Below are positions 25,654 through 34,010 of a stretch of 64,000 nucleotides of DNA, piece by piece. Positions within the stretch are counted from its first letter, which is position 1. Every line of letters begins with the position of its first letter. The stretch lies in the NCBI GenBank assembly GCA_900539775.1, contig UQDL01000005.1, positions 62,001 through 126,000 of the forward strand, given 5' to 3'. Position numbers and translations under genes: made by a program. The notes under the pieces were generated by a model. It worked only from the letters and a program-made list of their open reading frames with translations, did not search any database and had not been told where the DNA came from. Origin of the DNA: an uncultured Anaerotruncus sp. (GTDB lineage Bacteria; Bacillota; Clostridia; Oscillospirales; Acutalibacteraceae).

Positions 25654-27285
25654 TTATTCACAATCGCAAATCAATTTGCGAGTTTTAAGAATTCTTGATG
25701 AAGAAACGGAGAATTCATCAAGCCCCCAATCGATGAGGCGCGGAATCATTTTTGGATCCGCAGCTGCCTCGCCGCACATTCCGACCGGGATATTTGCCCT
25801 TTTTGCGCTTTTAACGGTTATTTCAATTGCCTTTAAAACCGCCGGATCATTAGAATTATAAAGATACGAAACCTCGTTATTACCTCTGTCTGCCGCCATT
25901 GTGTAGCCCGTTAAATCATTTGTGCCTATGCTGAAGAAATCAGAAACGGCAGCAAGCCTTTCTGCAACAAGCACTGCGGCAGGTGTTTCAACCATAATGC
26001 CAAGTTTAATATCTTTTTTATATTCTTTGCCCTCTGCGGATAATTCCGCTTTACATTCCTCAAGCAAAGATTTTGCTTTTATAACCTCATCCTCCGTGCA
26101 AACAAGAGGAAGCATTATTTTAATATTGCCATAGCAAGCGGCACGCAGCAAAGCACGAAGCTGCACTTTAAACAGTTCTGTGTTTTTTAAACAATACCTG
26201 ATTGCACGCAATCCCATAAACGGATTTTCCTCTTTTTCGATTTCCAGATAAGGAATATGCTTGTCTCCGCCTACATCAAGAGTGCGGATGATTACTTCTC
26301 TGCCGCCCATTGCCTTTGCAACAGAACTGTAAGCCTCAAACTGCTCATCCTCACCGGGAGCCTGATTTCTGTCCATATAAAGAAATTCCGTTCTGAAAAG
26401 GCCTATTCCCTCTGCGCCGTTAACAACGGCATTATGAACATCCTCTGCCTTTGCAATGTTGGCATAAACTGCTTTTTTTAAGCCGCTCTTTGTTACAGTG
26501 GGCTTATTTATATACTCCTTAAGCATAAGCCTTTCGTTTTGCTCCTGCTCTTTAAGAAGCGAATACTCTGCCTTTTCATCGGCAGACGGAGAAATGATAA
26601 TTTCGCCCTTAACAGCATCTGCAACAAGCTCATCGCCTGATTTGATAATGCTTGCGGCATCCTTAACGCCTAATATGCACGGAATGCCCAAAGCCCGGGC
26701 AATGATTGCGCTGTGAGAAGTTACTCCGCCGATTTCGCCGATAACGCCCTCAACATTTTTGGGGTTTATTTTTGAGGTCATGCTTGGAGTAAAATCGCAA
26801 GCAACAAGAATGCTGCCCTTTTCAACATTTGCAATATCAATTTCCTCAACACCAAGCAGAATTTTCAAAAGCCCTGTTTTAATATCGCTGACATCTGTTG
26901 CCCTTTGGCGGGTAAGCTCATCTTCTGCCGATGAAAAAATCATATGAAACATATTGCAAACATTATCAACCGCCTCTTCGGCAATTACACCACCGGAGAT
27001 TGCATCCTTCATTTGCCCAATCATAAAAGGATCTGCAAGCATTGCAAGATGCCCCTGCAAAATTTCCGCATTTTTTTCGCCGGCATTGGCGGAAAGCTCG
27101 GAAATAAGAGCCTTTGTTTCGGCGGTGAATTTTTTCACCGCCGCATCAAGGCGAGCCGATTCCGTTTCGGCATCCGTGAAGCTTTTGCCGGAATAATCAA
27201 GCTTTAGCTCCTGTATAACAACGGCCTTGCCGATTCCGTATCCCTCAGACACGCCTATTCCTTTAAAGCGCTTTTCTTTAATCAT
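25654..27285 (-). CDS. ptsI: PTS enzyme I (phosphoenolpyruvate-protein phosphotransferase)
   Basis: This 543-residue protein takes phosphate from phosphoenolpyruvate and passes it to HPr. The active His is H191 in GGVTSHSAIIARALG. The PEP-binding barrel shows GIGLFRTEFLYMDR, DVGGDKHIPYL, SIGTNDLTGYTMAADR and, near the C-terminus, the catalytic Cys in PVGMCGEAA. The length is slightly under the E. coli enzyme. The ATG at 27285, just after the ptsH stop codon (TGATATG), fits coupled translation and the family N-terminus; an upstream in-frame ATG at 27306 would overlap ptsH. It is the last gene of the fructose operon, an arrangement that ties the general PTS enzymes to fructose control. Confidence 0.96.
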   Translation of the reverse strand: MIKEKRFKGIGVSEGYGIGKAVVIQELKLDYSGKSFTDAETESARLDAAVKKFTAETKALISELSANAGEKNAEILQGHLAMLADPFMIGQMKDAISGGVIAEEAVDNVCNMFHMIFSSAEDELTRQRATDVSDIKTGLLKILLGVEEIDIANVEKGSILVACDFTPSMTSKINPKNVEGVIGEIGGVTSHSAIIARALGIPCILGVKDAASIIKSGDELVADAVKGEIIISPSADEKAEYSLLKEQEQNERLMLKEYINKPTVTKSGLKKAVYANIAKAEDVHNAVVNGAEGIGLFRTEFLYMDRNQAPGEDEQFEAYSSVAKAMGGREVIIRTLDVGGDKHIPYLEIEKEENPFMGLRAIRYCLKNTELFKVQLRALLRAACYGNIKIMLPLVCTEDEVIKAKSLLEECKAELSAEGKEYKKDIKLGIMVETPAAVLVAERLAAVSDFFSIGTNDLTGYTMAADRGNNEVSYLYNSNDPAVLKAIEITVKSAKRANIPVGMCGEAAADPKMIPRLIDWGLDEFSVSSSRILKTRKLICDCE

Positions 27286-27286
27286 A

Positions 27287-27547
27287 TCAATCCATTCCGT
27301 TTTCAATCAGTGAAACAGCCTTTTCAAGCATTTCGTTTTCATCGGGGCCGCTGCATTCAACGGTTAATTCCGTGCCGTATTTAATGCAAGCCGCCATAAT
27401 GTTCATAATGCTTTTTCCGTTTATAGTTTTTTCGCCTGCTATTAAGTTTATATCCGATTTAAAATTTGCCATTTCGGTTACAAACACATTTGCAGGTCTC
27501 ATATGAAAGCCCATTTTATCAACAACAGTAACATTTTTCTTTACCAT
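27287..27547 (-). CDS. ptsH: PTS phosphocarrier protein HPr
   Basis: This 86-residue HPr has the phosphorylated His15 in GFHMRPAN and Ser46 in NGKSIMNIM. Ser46 is the site used by HPr kinase for carbon catabolite control in Firmicutes. Met and Phe around His15 (FHM) depart from the common LHARPA, although Arg17 and Pro18 are kept. It accepts phosphate from enzyme I and gives it to FruA. AGAGG precedes the ATG. It is encoded between fruA and ptsI, 41 bases downstream of fruA, and is in the same operon. Confidence 0.95.
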   Translation of the reverse strand: MVKKNVTVVDKMGFHMRPANVFVTEMANFKSDINLIAGEKTINGKSIMNIMAACIKYGTELTVECSGPDENEMLEKAVSLIENGMD

Positions 27548-27588
27548 AATTTATACCTCTGTTTATAATTTCATATTTGATTTATTGA

Positions 27589-29541
27589 TTAAGCGTTTGC
27601 TCTTTTCTTTTTGAGCAATCCAAGCATAAGAGCGCCTACTATTGAGCCTGCAACCAAAGCAATGATATATCCAAACGGATGATCAACAACTATAAAGGTG
27701 AATATACCGCCGTGAGGAGCAGGGCAAGCACAACCAAAGAGTGAAGTGATAAGGCCTGCAACAGCCGAGCCAACCATGCAAGACGGAATTACACGAAGAG
27801 GATCCGAAGCTGCATAAGGAATTGCACCCTCTGTGATAAAGCACAAGCCCATAAGATAGTTTACAGGGCCGCTTTTAAGCTCTTCCTTAGTCCATCTGTT
27901 TTTAAAGAATGTTGTTGCAAGAGCAATTGCAATGGGAGGAACCATACCGCCGATCATAACGGCAGCCATAATCCAAGTGTTTCCGTCTGCAATTGCAGCC
28001 GTGCCGAAAACATATGCAGCCTTATTGAACGGGCCGCCCATATCAGTTGCCATCATTGCGGCAAGAACAATTGAAAGAAGAACACGGCTTGTTTCGCCAA
28101 GGCTTGAAAGTCCGTTTGAAAGAGCTATGTTTACAACACCTACAACAGGATTTAACACGCACATAACAACGCCTATAAGCAAGGTGCCAAGAAGCGGGTA
28201 AATGAACACGGGCTTGATGCCGTCCATAGATTTCGGAAGCCAAGAGAAAGCTTTTTTCAAGCCGTTTACAAGAATACCTGCAATAAAGCCTGCAAGAAGC
28301 GCTCCGAGGAAACCGGAAACAGCCTTATCATCGCCTACAAGACCTTGATTTGCAATAAAAGCCTTAAAGGTGAAGCCGTTTGCAGCAAACAAGCCGCCAA
28401 CGATACCCGGCAATAAACCTGGGCGATCTGCGATGGACTGAGCAATATATCCCGCAAGAATAGGAAGCATAAACGAGAATGCAGCCTTGCCGATCCAGAA
28501 CACGGCAGATGCAACGGGATTTGTAAATCCGAAGGTGCCGCCGACATTGGCATTTCCTGCGATTGTGTCAATAAGAAATCCAAGTGCTATAAGCACACCG
28601 CCGCCGACAACAAACGGAAGCATATGGGAAACACCGTTCATAAGATGCTTATAAATTTTGCGGCCAAAGCTTTCTTTTTCCTCTGAATATTCGGAAGAAT
28701 CGGGTTCTTCACTGCCGTCGCTGTGATAAACGGGAACCTTTCCGTCCACAACCCTTTGAATAAGCTCGCCGGGTTTATTTATGCCTGACGACACAGAGGC
28801 TTTAAGCACCTTTTTACCGTCAAACCTTGCCATTTCAACATTTTTATCTGCGGCAACAATAATGCCGTCGCACTCCTCTATTTCCTTTTTGGTGAGCACA
28901 TTTTTTGCGCCGCCGGAGCCATCGGTTTCAACCTTGATTGAATAGCCCATTTCCTTTGCTTTTTTCTCAAGCGCTTCTGCGGCCATATATGTGTGCGCAA
29001 TGCCTGTGGGGCAAGCCGTTACGCCCAAAATTCTGTAGCCCTTGGGGGCTTCTTTTTCTGCGGGCTTAACCTCTTCATCGGGATATTTGATTTTTTCCTG
29101 CGCATCGATTGTTTGCAAAAATTCATCAACGCTTTTTGCCGCCCTGAGCTTTGCCGTAAAATCAGGATCCATAAGCATAACCATGAGACGGGAAAGAATT
29201 TCAAGATGCACATCGCCATCCTCAGTGGCTGCTATCATAAACAGCAAATCAGACGGCTTACCATCCGGTGCACCGTAATCAACACCGTTCTTAACAGTTA
29301 TGGCAGCAAGTGCAGGAGCTTTAACGGCACTTGTTTTTGCATGCGGAACCGCAATACCGTCCCCAATAGCAGTTGAGCCCTGCTCCTCCCTTGCAAGAAT
29401 TGCAGCTTTATAGGCATCCTTATCCTTAAGATTGCCTGCTGCGGCGTGAAGACCTATCAAAGCATTTATAGCATCGTCCTTGCTTGAAATGTCAAGACCA
29501 AGCGTTATAGCTTCCGGCTTCAGCAAATCAATGATTCTCAT
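27589..29541 (-). CDS. fruA: PTS fructose transporter subunit IIABC
   Basis: This 650-residue fused permease imports fructose as fructose-1-phosphate. Residues 1-145 are the EIIA domain with the active His67 (GIAVPHAKT). Residues 170-265 are the EIIB domain with the active Cys177 (GVTACPTGIAHTYMAAEAL). From about 310 to 640 is the EIIC membrane domain, with FTNPVASAVFWIG, GPFNKAAYVFG, and the sugar-site segment FITEGAIPYAA. The A-B-C order is the usual one in Firmicutes. GGAGGG precedes the ATG. The gene follows fruK by 20 bases and is regulated together with it by the DeoR-type regulator. Confidence 0.96.
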   Translation of the reverse strand: MRIIDLLKPEAITLGLDISSKDDAINALIGLHAAAGNLKDKDAYKAAILAREEQGSTAIGDGIAVPHAKTSAVKAPALAAITVKNGVDYGAPDGKPSDLLFMIAATEDGDVHLEILSRLMVMLMDPDFTAKLRAAKSVDEFLQTIDAQEKIKYPDEEVKPAEKEAPKGYRILGVTACPTGIAHTYMAAEALEKKAKEMGYSIKVETDGSGGAKNVLTKKEIEECDGIIVAADKNVEMARFDGKKVLKASVSSGINKPGELIQRVVDGKVPVYHSDGSEEPDSSEYSEEKESFGRKIYKHLMNGVSHMLPFVVGGGVLIALGFLIDTIAGNANVGGTFGFTNPVASAVFWIGKAAFSFMLPILAGYIAQSIADRPGLLPGIVGGLFAANGFTFKAFIANQGLVGDDKAVSGFLGALLAGFIAGILVNGLKKAFSWLPKSMDGIKPVFIYPLLGTLLIGVVMCVLNPVVGVVNIALSNGLSSLGETSRVLLSIVLAAMMATDMGGPFNKAAYVFGTAAIADGNTWIMAAVMIGGMVPPIAIALATTFFKNRWTKEELKSGPVNYLMGLCFITEGAIPYAASDPLRVIPSCMVGSAVAGLITSLFGCACPAPHGGIFTFIVVDHPFGYIIALVAGSIVGALMLGLLKKKRANA

Positions 29542-29561
29542 AAATTTTCCCTCCTAAATTA

Positions 29562-30464
29562 TTAAAGCTTTTTAAAGGCATCTTCAATGCCTTTTGAATC
29601 CGCAAGTGTGTAACTGAATGCAGTTGCATTCGAGCAGGCAGAGCCTAGTTTTAAAGCATATGAATAATCCTTTTTATCCATATAACCTGCCACAAAGCCC
29701 GCCACCATGGAATCGCCGCAGCCAACCGAATTAAGCGGCTTGCCCGGAATTATTCCTATGGATTTTATTTCTCCGTTTTCAGCAACAAGAATTGCGCCGT
29801 CCTTACCTCTTGAAACAAGCACATTACGGGCACCCATTCTTTGCAGCTTTTTGGCATATTCGATAATTTCCTGCTCGTTTCTAACCGTTACTCCGAAAAG
29901 ATCACCAAGCTCAAAATTATTCGGTTTTATTAAGAATGGCTTATATTTGAGCACATTTAAAAGCAAATCGCCCGTGGCATCAACAACCGCTTCAACGCCC
30001 TTTTTAGAGGTTATTGAAAGAATTTTTTCATAAATATCCGCCGGCAATGTTCCCGGCACGCTGCCTGCAAGCACCAGCACATCGCCGCCATTCAGCGTTT
30101 TTATATTATCAATCAGCGCCTCAACCTCGCTTTCGCTTATCGGCGGACCGCCTGCGTTAATATCAAGCTCTGTTTCGGAACGAACCTTAACATTTATTCT
30201 TGTGTTGCCCTCTTTCAGCTTGATAAATCTTGTGCGAATTCCGTCTGCCTCAAGCATTTCCTCAAGTTTTTCGCCCGTGAAGCCTGCCTTGAAGCCAAGT
30301 GCCACACTTTCCTTTCCCAGCCTTGAAAGCAAAACAGAAACGTTGATTCCCTTGCCGCCGTAGCTGAGCTCCTCGCCGTAAGTGCGATTTATATCATCAA
30401 AGCGCAGCTTTTCAACCTTCATCACATAATCAAGAGCAGGATTAAAGGTTACTGTATAAATCAT
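29562..30464 (-). CDS. fruK: 1-phosphofructokinase
   Basis: This 300-residue PfkB-family kinase converts fructose-1-phosphate to fructose-1,6-bisphosphate with ATP. The N-terminal MIYTVTFNPALDYVM and ELSYGGKGINVS are diagnostic for the FruK/LacC group. The catalytic Asp lies in NSVGCGDSMVAGFVAGY. The anion-hole GCGD is intact. Context with fruA and fruR separates it from tagatose-6-phosphate kinase. A GGAGG site lies about 9 bases upstream of the ATG. Confidence 0.95.
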   Translation of the reverse strand: MIYTVTFNPALDYVMKVEKLRFDDINRTYGEELSYGGKGINVSVLLSRLGKESVALGFKAGFTGEKLEEMLEADGIRTRFIKLKEGNTRINVKVRSETELDINAGGPPISESEVEALIDNIKTLNGGDVLVLAGSVPGTLPADIYEKILSITSKKGVEAVVDATGDLLLNVLKYKPFLIKPNNFELGDLFGVTVRNEQEIIEYAKKLQRMGARNVLVSRGKDGAILVAENGEIKSIGIIPGKPLNSVGCGDSMVAGFVAGYMDKKDYSYALKLGSACSNATAFSYTLADSKGIEDAFKKL

Positions 30465-30485
30465 ATTTATCGCCTCCGAATTGAT

Positions 30486-31235
30486 TTAATCAACAACTTT
30501 GATAACTGTTTTATTTTTATATGCCTTATCAGGCTCCTTATCCGTTATTATGCATGCCGTGTCTACCGTTGCAAAACGAACGGAAGAGGTTTTTCCGAAT
30601 TTTGAGGCATCCGCCAAAACATATGAAACGAAAGAATTTTCCATAGCGGCCGCCTTAACGAATGCCTCCTCCGTATCCGGAGTGGTGAAGCCGCTTGAAA
30701 GCGAAACGCCGTTTGCGCCCAAAAAAGCCTTTGTGAAATTAAAATTGTGAATACTGCGTGCAGCCATAAACCCAACGATTGCTTCCGTTGTTTTCTTTAA
30801 CTTGCCGCCGAGCACATAAACATTAAGCCCTTTGCGGCACATTTTTTTTGCATGGCTGATACCGTTTGTAACAAAACTTGCCGTGCAGCCATCATCAATA
30901 TAATCAATCATATAAAGCGTGGTTGTGCCTGCATCCAAATAAACGAAATCATCACCTTGAATTTGTGCTGCACAATACTTTGCAATTTTACGCTTTTCAT
31001 CCGAATGCTCGGCTTTTTTTGCGCTCACATTTTCTTCCTGCGAAATAAACTGCTGCTTATTGAGCGTTGCGCCGCCGTGCACCTTATTTATATTTCCCTT
31101 TTTGGAAAGTTCTATCAAATCTCGCCTGACGGTTGATTCCGAAGCATCCAAAATTCCGGTCAATTCCGAAACGCTAACTGCGCCGCGCTCCTGAATTATT
31201 TGAAGAATTTTGTCTTTTCTTTCTTGATTAAGCAT
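30486..31235 (-). CDS. fruR: DeoR-family regulator of the fructose operon
   Basis: This 249-residue DeoR/GlpR-type regulator has a winged helix-turn-helix at the N-terminus (RKDKILQIIQERGAVSVSEL and SESTVRRDLIELSKKG). It also has a sugar-phosphate isomerase-like sensor domain with DAGTTTLYMID, GGKL near residue 137, and FLGANGVS. In characterised fructose operons this family senses fructose-1-phosphate and represses fruRKA. The gene is the first of the operon, preceded by GAGGAGG, a sigma-A promoter (31274-31302) and A-rich direct repeats that may be its operator. Confidence 0.92.
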   Translation of the reverse strand: MLNQERKDKILQIIQERGAVSVSELTGILDASESTVRRDLIELSKKGNINKVHGGATLNKQQFISQEENVSAKKAEHSDEKRKIAKYCAAQIQGDDFVYLDAGTTTLYMIDYIDDGCTASFVTNGISHAKKMCRKGLNVYVLGGKLKKTTEAIVGFMAARSIHNFNFTKAFLGANGVSLSSGFTTPDTEEAFVKAAAMENSFVSYVLADASKFGKTSSVRFATVDTACIITDKEPDKAYKNKTVIKVVD

Positions 31236-31273
31236 TTATAAATCCTCCTCGGGTTGACCCCGATTACAACTTA

Positions 31274-31302
31274 ATTTTATCAAGCCGTGCACAATCCGTC
31301 AA
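31274..31302 (-). promoter_or_regulatory. Promoter of the fructose operon
   Basis: On the minus strand TTGACG (31297-31302), 17 bases, TAAAAT (31274-31279). It lies 39 bases ahead of the fruR start codon, leaving room for the ribosome binding site. Confidence 0.75.
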
Positions 31303-31328
31303 TATGTTTCTTTCATTTTCGTTCATTT
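31303..31328 (-). promoter_or_regulatory. Candidate FruR operator
   Basis: Directly upstream of the -35 box, the minus strand reads GAAATGAACGAAAATGAAAG followed by AAACAT, a set of direct GAAA(A)TGAA steps. DeoR-family sugar regulators often bind such A-rich direct repeats, but binding here is inferred from position and base pattern. Confidence 0.45.
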
Positions 31329-31461
31329 CAACAGTGATTTGCCGATTTATATGGTTTTTTGCACAATAAATCAATTTATTTTTGACTGTTTTTGACCGTT
31401 TAATCAAAACAGCTAACAAAACAATCATATTATTTTTTCCATTGCATATGAATTTCAAAGA

Positions 31462-31500
31462 AAAAAAGCGTGCATATTAAAAAATACACACGCTTCTTTT
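31462..31500 (-). terminator. Terminator after nfnB
   Basis: AAGCGTG (31466-31472) pairs with CACGCTT (31489-31495). On the minus strand the stem runs into seven T. Confidence 0.8.
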
Positions 31501-31567
31501 AATGCAAGGCATATAACAACACAAATGCCGCATCACATACAATTTTAAATTTTTAGAACTGCAAATG

Positions 31568-32944
31568 TCAGCAGCCTGAAAGATATTCATCAATGGCTTT
31601 TGCCGCTTTTTTACCTGCGCCCATCGCCTTTATAACGGTTGCCGCACCGGTTACCGTGTCACCGCCGGCAAACACGCCGGTTTTTGATGTTCTGCCGCAA
31701 TCATCTGCTATAATACAGCCACGCCTGTCCACATCAAGCCCCATTGTTGTGGCTTTTATAAGCGGATTTGGAGATGTGCCTATTGCAATAATAACACTGT
31801 CTACATCTATAACATGATTGCTGCCCTCAACTGCCTTGGGGCTTCTTCTGCCGGACTCATCAGGCTCGCCAAGCTGCATATTAACACATTCAATGCCGCA
31901 AACATTATGATCATCATCGCCTAAAATGCGAACGGGATTTGTGAGAGTTTTGAATTCTATAAGCTCTTCCTGAGCATTTTCAACCTCTTCTGCTCTTGCG
32001 GGCAGTTCATCCATAGAACGGCGGTAAATAACATAAACCTTTTCGGCGCCGAGCCTCATTGCACACCTTGCGGCATCCATAGCAACATTGCCGCCTCCGA
32101 CAACCGCAACATGCTTTCCGTGCTGAACGGGTGTGCGGCTGTGCTCCTCATAAGCTTTCATAAGATTTATGCGTGTAAGAAATTCATTTGCAGAATAAAC
32201 ACCTTTAAGATTTTCGCCCTCTATGCCCATAAATCTCGGCAAACCTGCACCGGAGCCGATAAATACGGCATCATATTGATCAAGAATATCATCAACGGAA
32301 ATGCTGCGGCCGATAACCACATTAGTGTCTATAACAACGCCCAGAGCCTTTAAGCCCTCAACCTCCTTTGCAACAATTGCCTTAGGAAGCCTGAATTCCG
32401 GAATGCCGTAAACAAGAACACCGCCCGCAATATGAAGTGCTTCAAATATAGTAACGGAATAGCCAAGCTGAGCTAAATCGCCCGCACAGGTTAATGAACT
32501 TGGACCTGAGCCTATTACCGCAACCTTTTTGCCGTTTTTGGGAATATCAACAGGCGTTATTTTCGAATGCTCGTTATGATAATCGGCAACAAATCTTTCA
32601 AGCCTGCCGATTGCAACAGGCTCGCCTTTTATACCGCGAACACATTTTGATTCGCACTGCCTTTCCTGCGGGCAAACTCTGCCGCACACAGCAGGCAAAG
32701 CAGAGGTTTTTGCAATAACCTTATATGCATCTTCAAATTTACCCTCTGCAACAAAAGAGATAAATTCGGGAATGGAAATATTAACCGGGCAACCTGAAAC
32801 ACAAGGATGATGCTTGCAATTTAAGCATCTTTTTGCCTCTTCGATTGCCGTTTCGGCATCATAGCCGAGCGCAACTTCTTTAAAATTTCTGTTTCTTACC
32901 AAAGGATCTTGGCAAGGCATCGGGTGTCTGCCGCTATTGTTCAT
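31568..32944 (-). CDS. nfnB: NfnB-type subunit of NADH-dependent ferredoxin:NADP+ oxidoreductase (GltD-like)
   Basis: This 458-residue flavoprotein resembles the glutamate synthase small subunit. The N-terminus has two sets of cysteines for [4Fe-4S] clusters: CLNCKHHPCVSGCP at about 42-55, and CGRVCPQERQCESKC near 91-105. It has FAD and NAD(P) Rossmann motifs VAVIGSGPSSLTCAG and VAVVGGGNVAMDAAR, and ends with FAGGDTVTGAATVIKAMGAG. Paired with NfnA it would balance NADH, NADPH and ferredoxin by flavin-based bifurcation, common in Clostridia. Many databases call such genes gltA. No glutamate synthase large subunit is nearby, which favours Nfn. Its ATG overlaps the nfnA stop (TAATG). Confidence 0.88.
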   Translation of the reverse strand: MNNSGRHPMPCQDPLVRNRNFKEVALGYDAETAIEEAKRCLNCKHHPCVSGCPVNISIPEFISFVAEGKFEDAYKVIAKTSALPAVCGRVCPQERQCESKCVRGIKGEPVAIGRLERFVADYHNEHSKITPVDIPKNGKKVAVIGSGPSSLTCAGDLAQLGYSVTIFEALHIAGGVLVYGIPEFRLPKAIVAKEVEGLKALGVVIDTNVVIGRSISVDDILDQYDAVFIGSGAGLPRFMGIEGENLKGVYSANEFLTRINLMKAYEEHSRTPVQHGKHVAVVGGGNVAMDAARCAMRLGAEKVYVIYRRSMDELPARAEEVENAQEELIEFKTLTNPVRILGDDDHNVCGIECVNMQLGEPDESGRRSPKAVEGSNHVIDVDSVIIAIGTSPNPLIKATTMGLDVDRRGCIIADDCGRTSKTGVFAGGDTVTGAATVIKAMGAGKKAAKAIDEYLSGC

Positions 32945-33780
32945 TACTGCTGCACCTCCTGCTTAAGAAGATTACATTCTTCCTCACGCTCAAATTTTTT
33001 ATACATGGAACTGCGCTCCATAACCTCATCAAAATCAACAAGATGACCGTCAAATTCAGGGCCGTCAACACAGGCAAACTTTGTTTCGCCGCCAACCGTA
33101 AGCCTGCATCCGCCGCACATTCCCGTGCCGTCTATCATAATGGGATTCATTGAAACAACTGTTTTAATTCCGTATTCTGCGGTAAGCTTTGAAACAAATT
33201 TCATCATCGGAATCGGGCCTATTGCCATAACCAAATCATATTTTTCACCCGAATCAATAAGAGACTTCAGCGCATCCGTTACAAAACCCTTGGTGCCGGT
33301 TGAGCCGTCATCGCTTACAAGCACATATTTATCCGAAACGGCCTCAAATTGCTTTTGAAGAATTACAAGATCTTTGTTTCTGAAGCCTGCTATTGAATGA
33401 ACGATTGCACCGTTTTGCGCAAACTTCTTTGCAACGGGATAAGCTATTGCAGTACCGACGCCTCCGCCTACTACCGCAACCTTTTTATATCCCTCTGTTT
33501 TTGTGGGATTTCCGAGCGGCCCCACAAAATCCTCAATATAATCGCCTTCGTTTTTCATGTTAAGGCGTGTTGTTTCCGCACCCACTACTTGAAAAATAAT
33601 TGTTACTGTTTCTTTTTTCCTGTCAAAATCCGCAATGGTGAGCGGGACACGCTCGCCGTCTTTATCAACACGAAGAATTATAAATTGACCCGGCTCTGCT
33701 TTTTTTGCAACAAACGGTGCCTCAATAACCATTTGCGTTACAGTGCTGTTCAATTCCTCTTTGCTGAGAATCTTATACAT
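32944..33780 (-). CDS. nfnA: NfnA-type subunit of NADH-dependent ferredoxin:NADP+ oxidoreductase
   Basis: This 278-residue protein is related to the PyrK/sulfide dehydrogenase beta subunit. A flavin-binding barrel includes PGQFIILRVDKDGERVPLTI, then an NAD-binding domain with VAVVGGGVGTAIAYPVAK. A C-terminal [2Fe-2S] site follows with MCGGCRL and KFACVDGP. The frame extends upstream to 33837, but MYKILSKEE is the usual family start and GAGGG precedes the ATG at 33780. It is cotranscribed and coupled with nfnB. A dihydroorotate dehydrogenase electron-transfer subunit is the alternative, but no pyrD is adjacent. Confidence 0.88.
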   Translation of the reverse strand: MYKILSKEELNSTVTQMVIEAPFVAKKAEPGQFIILRVDKDGERVPLTIADFDRKKETVTIIFQVVGAETTRLNMKNEGDYIEDFVGPLGNPTKTEGYKKVAVVGGGVGTAIAYPVAKKFAQNGAIVHSIAGFRNKDLVILQKQFEAVSDKYVLVSDDGSTGTKGFVTDALKSLIDSGEKYDLVMAIGPIPMMKFVSKLTAEYGIKTVVSMNPIMIDGTGMCGGCRLTVGGETKFACVDGPEFDGHLVDFDEVMERSSMYKKFEREEECNLLKQEVQQ

Positions 33781-33844
33781 TAAACTCTGCCCTCTCTTTA
33801 TTCCGTTACACAACGAAATAATTGTTATAGTTTTCACCGAATAA

Positions 33845-33873
33845 ATTATATTATATGCGTTTATTTTTTACAA
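33845..33873 (-). promoter_or_regulatory. Promoter of nfnAB
   Basis: On the minus strand TTGTAA (33868-33873), 17 bases, TATAAT (33845-33850). It immediately follows a long interrupted palindrome. Confidence 0.65.
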
Positions 33874-33879
33874 TAATTA

Positions 33880-33925
33880 AGCCGCCTTTTTTAGTATTTG
33901 CACGAAATACTCTTTTTAGGCGGCT
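33880..33925 (-). terminator. Long interrupted palindrome, possible terminator of the arabinofuranosidase gene
   Basis: AGCCGCCT (33880-33887) pairs with AGGCGGCT (33918-33925), and inside it AGTATTT (33893-33899) pairs with AAATACT (33905-33911), separated by T-rich internal loops. The tail on either strand is only weakly T-rich, so a terminator is plausible but not certain. A binding site upstream of the nfn promoter is the alternative. Confidence 0.45.
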
Positions 33926-34010
33926 CAATTTTAGTTTAAATTGACTTTGCAAAAATACCAAAATTCGGCATATTTGCTTATTATTTTATATTTTGTTTAT
34001 ATTTTGAAAA

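Larger units (their letters stand above)
31236..31465. other. Fructose-operon control region, no gene
   Basis: The roughly 330 bases between fruR and nfnB hold the fru promoter, A-rich repeats next to it, and the nfn terminator (31466-31500). A second pair of repeats, GTCAAAAA, lies at about 31381-31400 on the minus strand. No coding sequence is supported. Confidence 0.6.
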
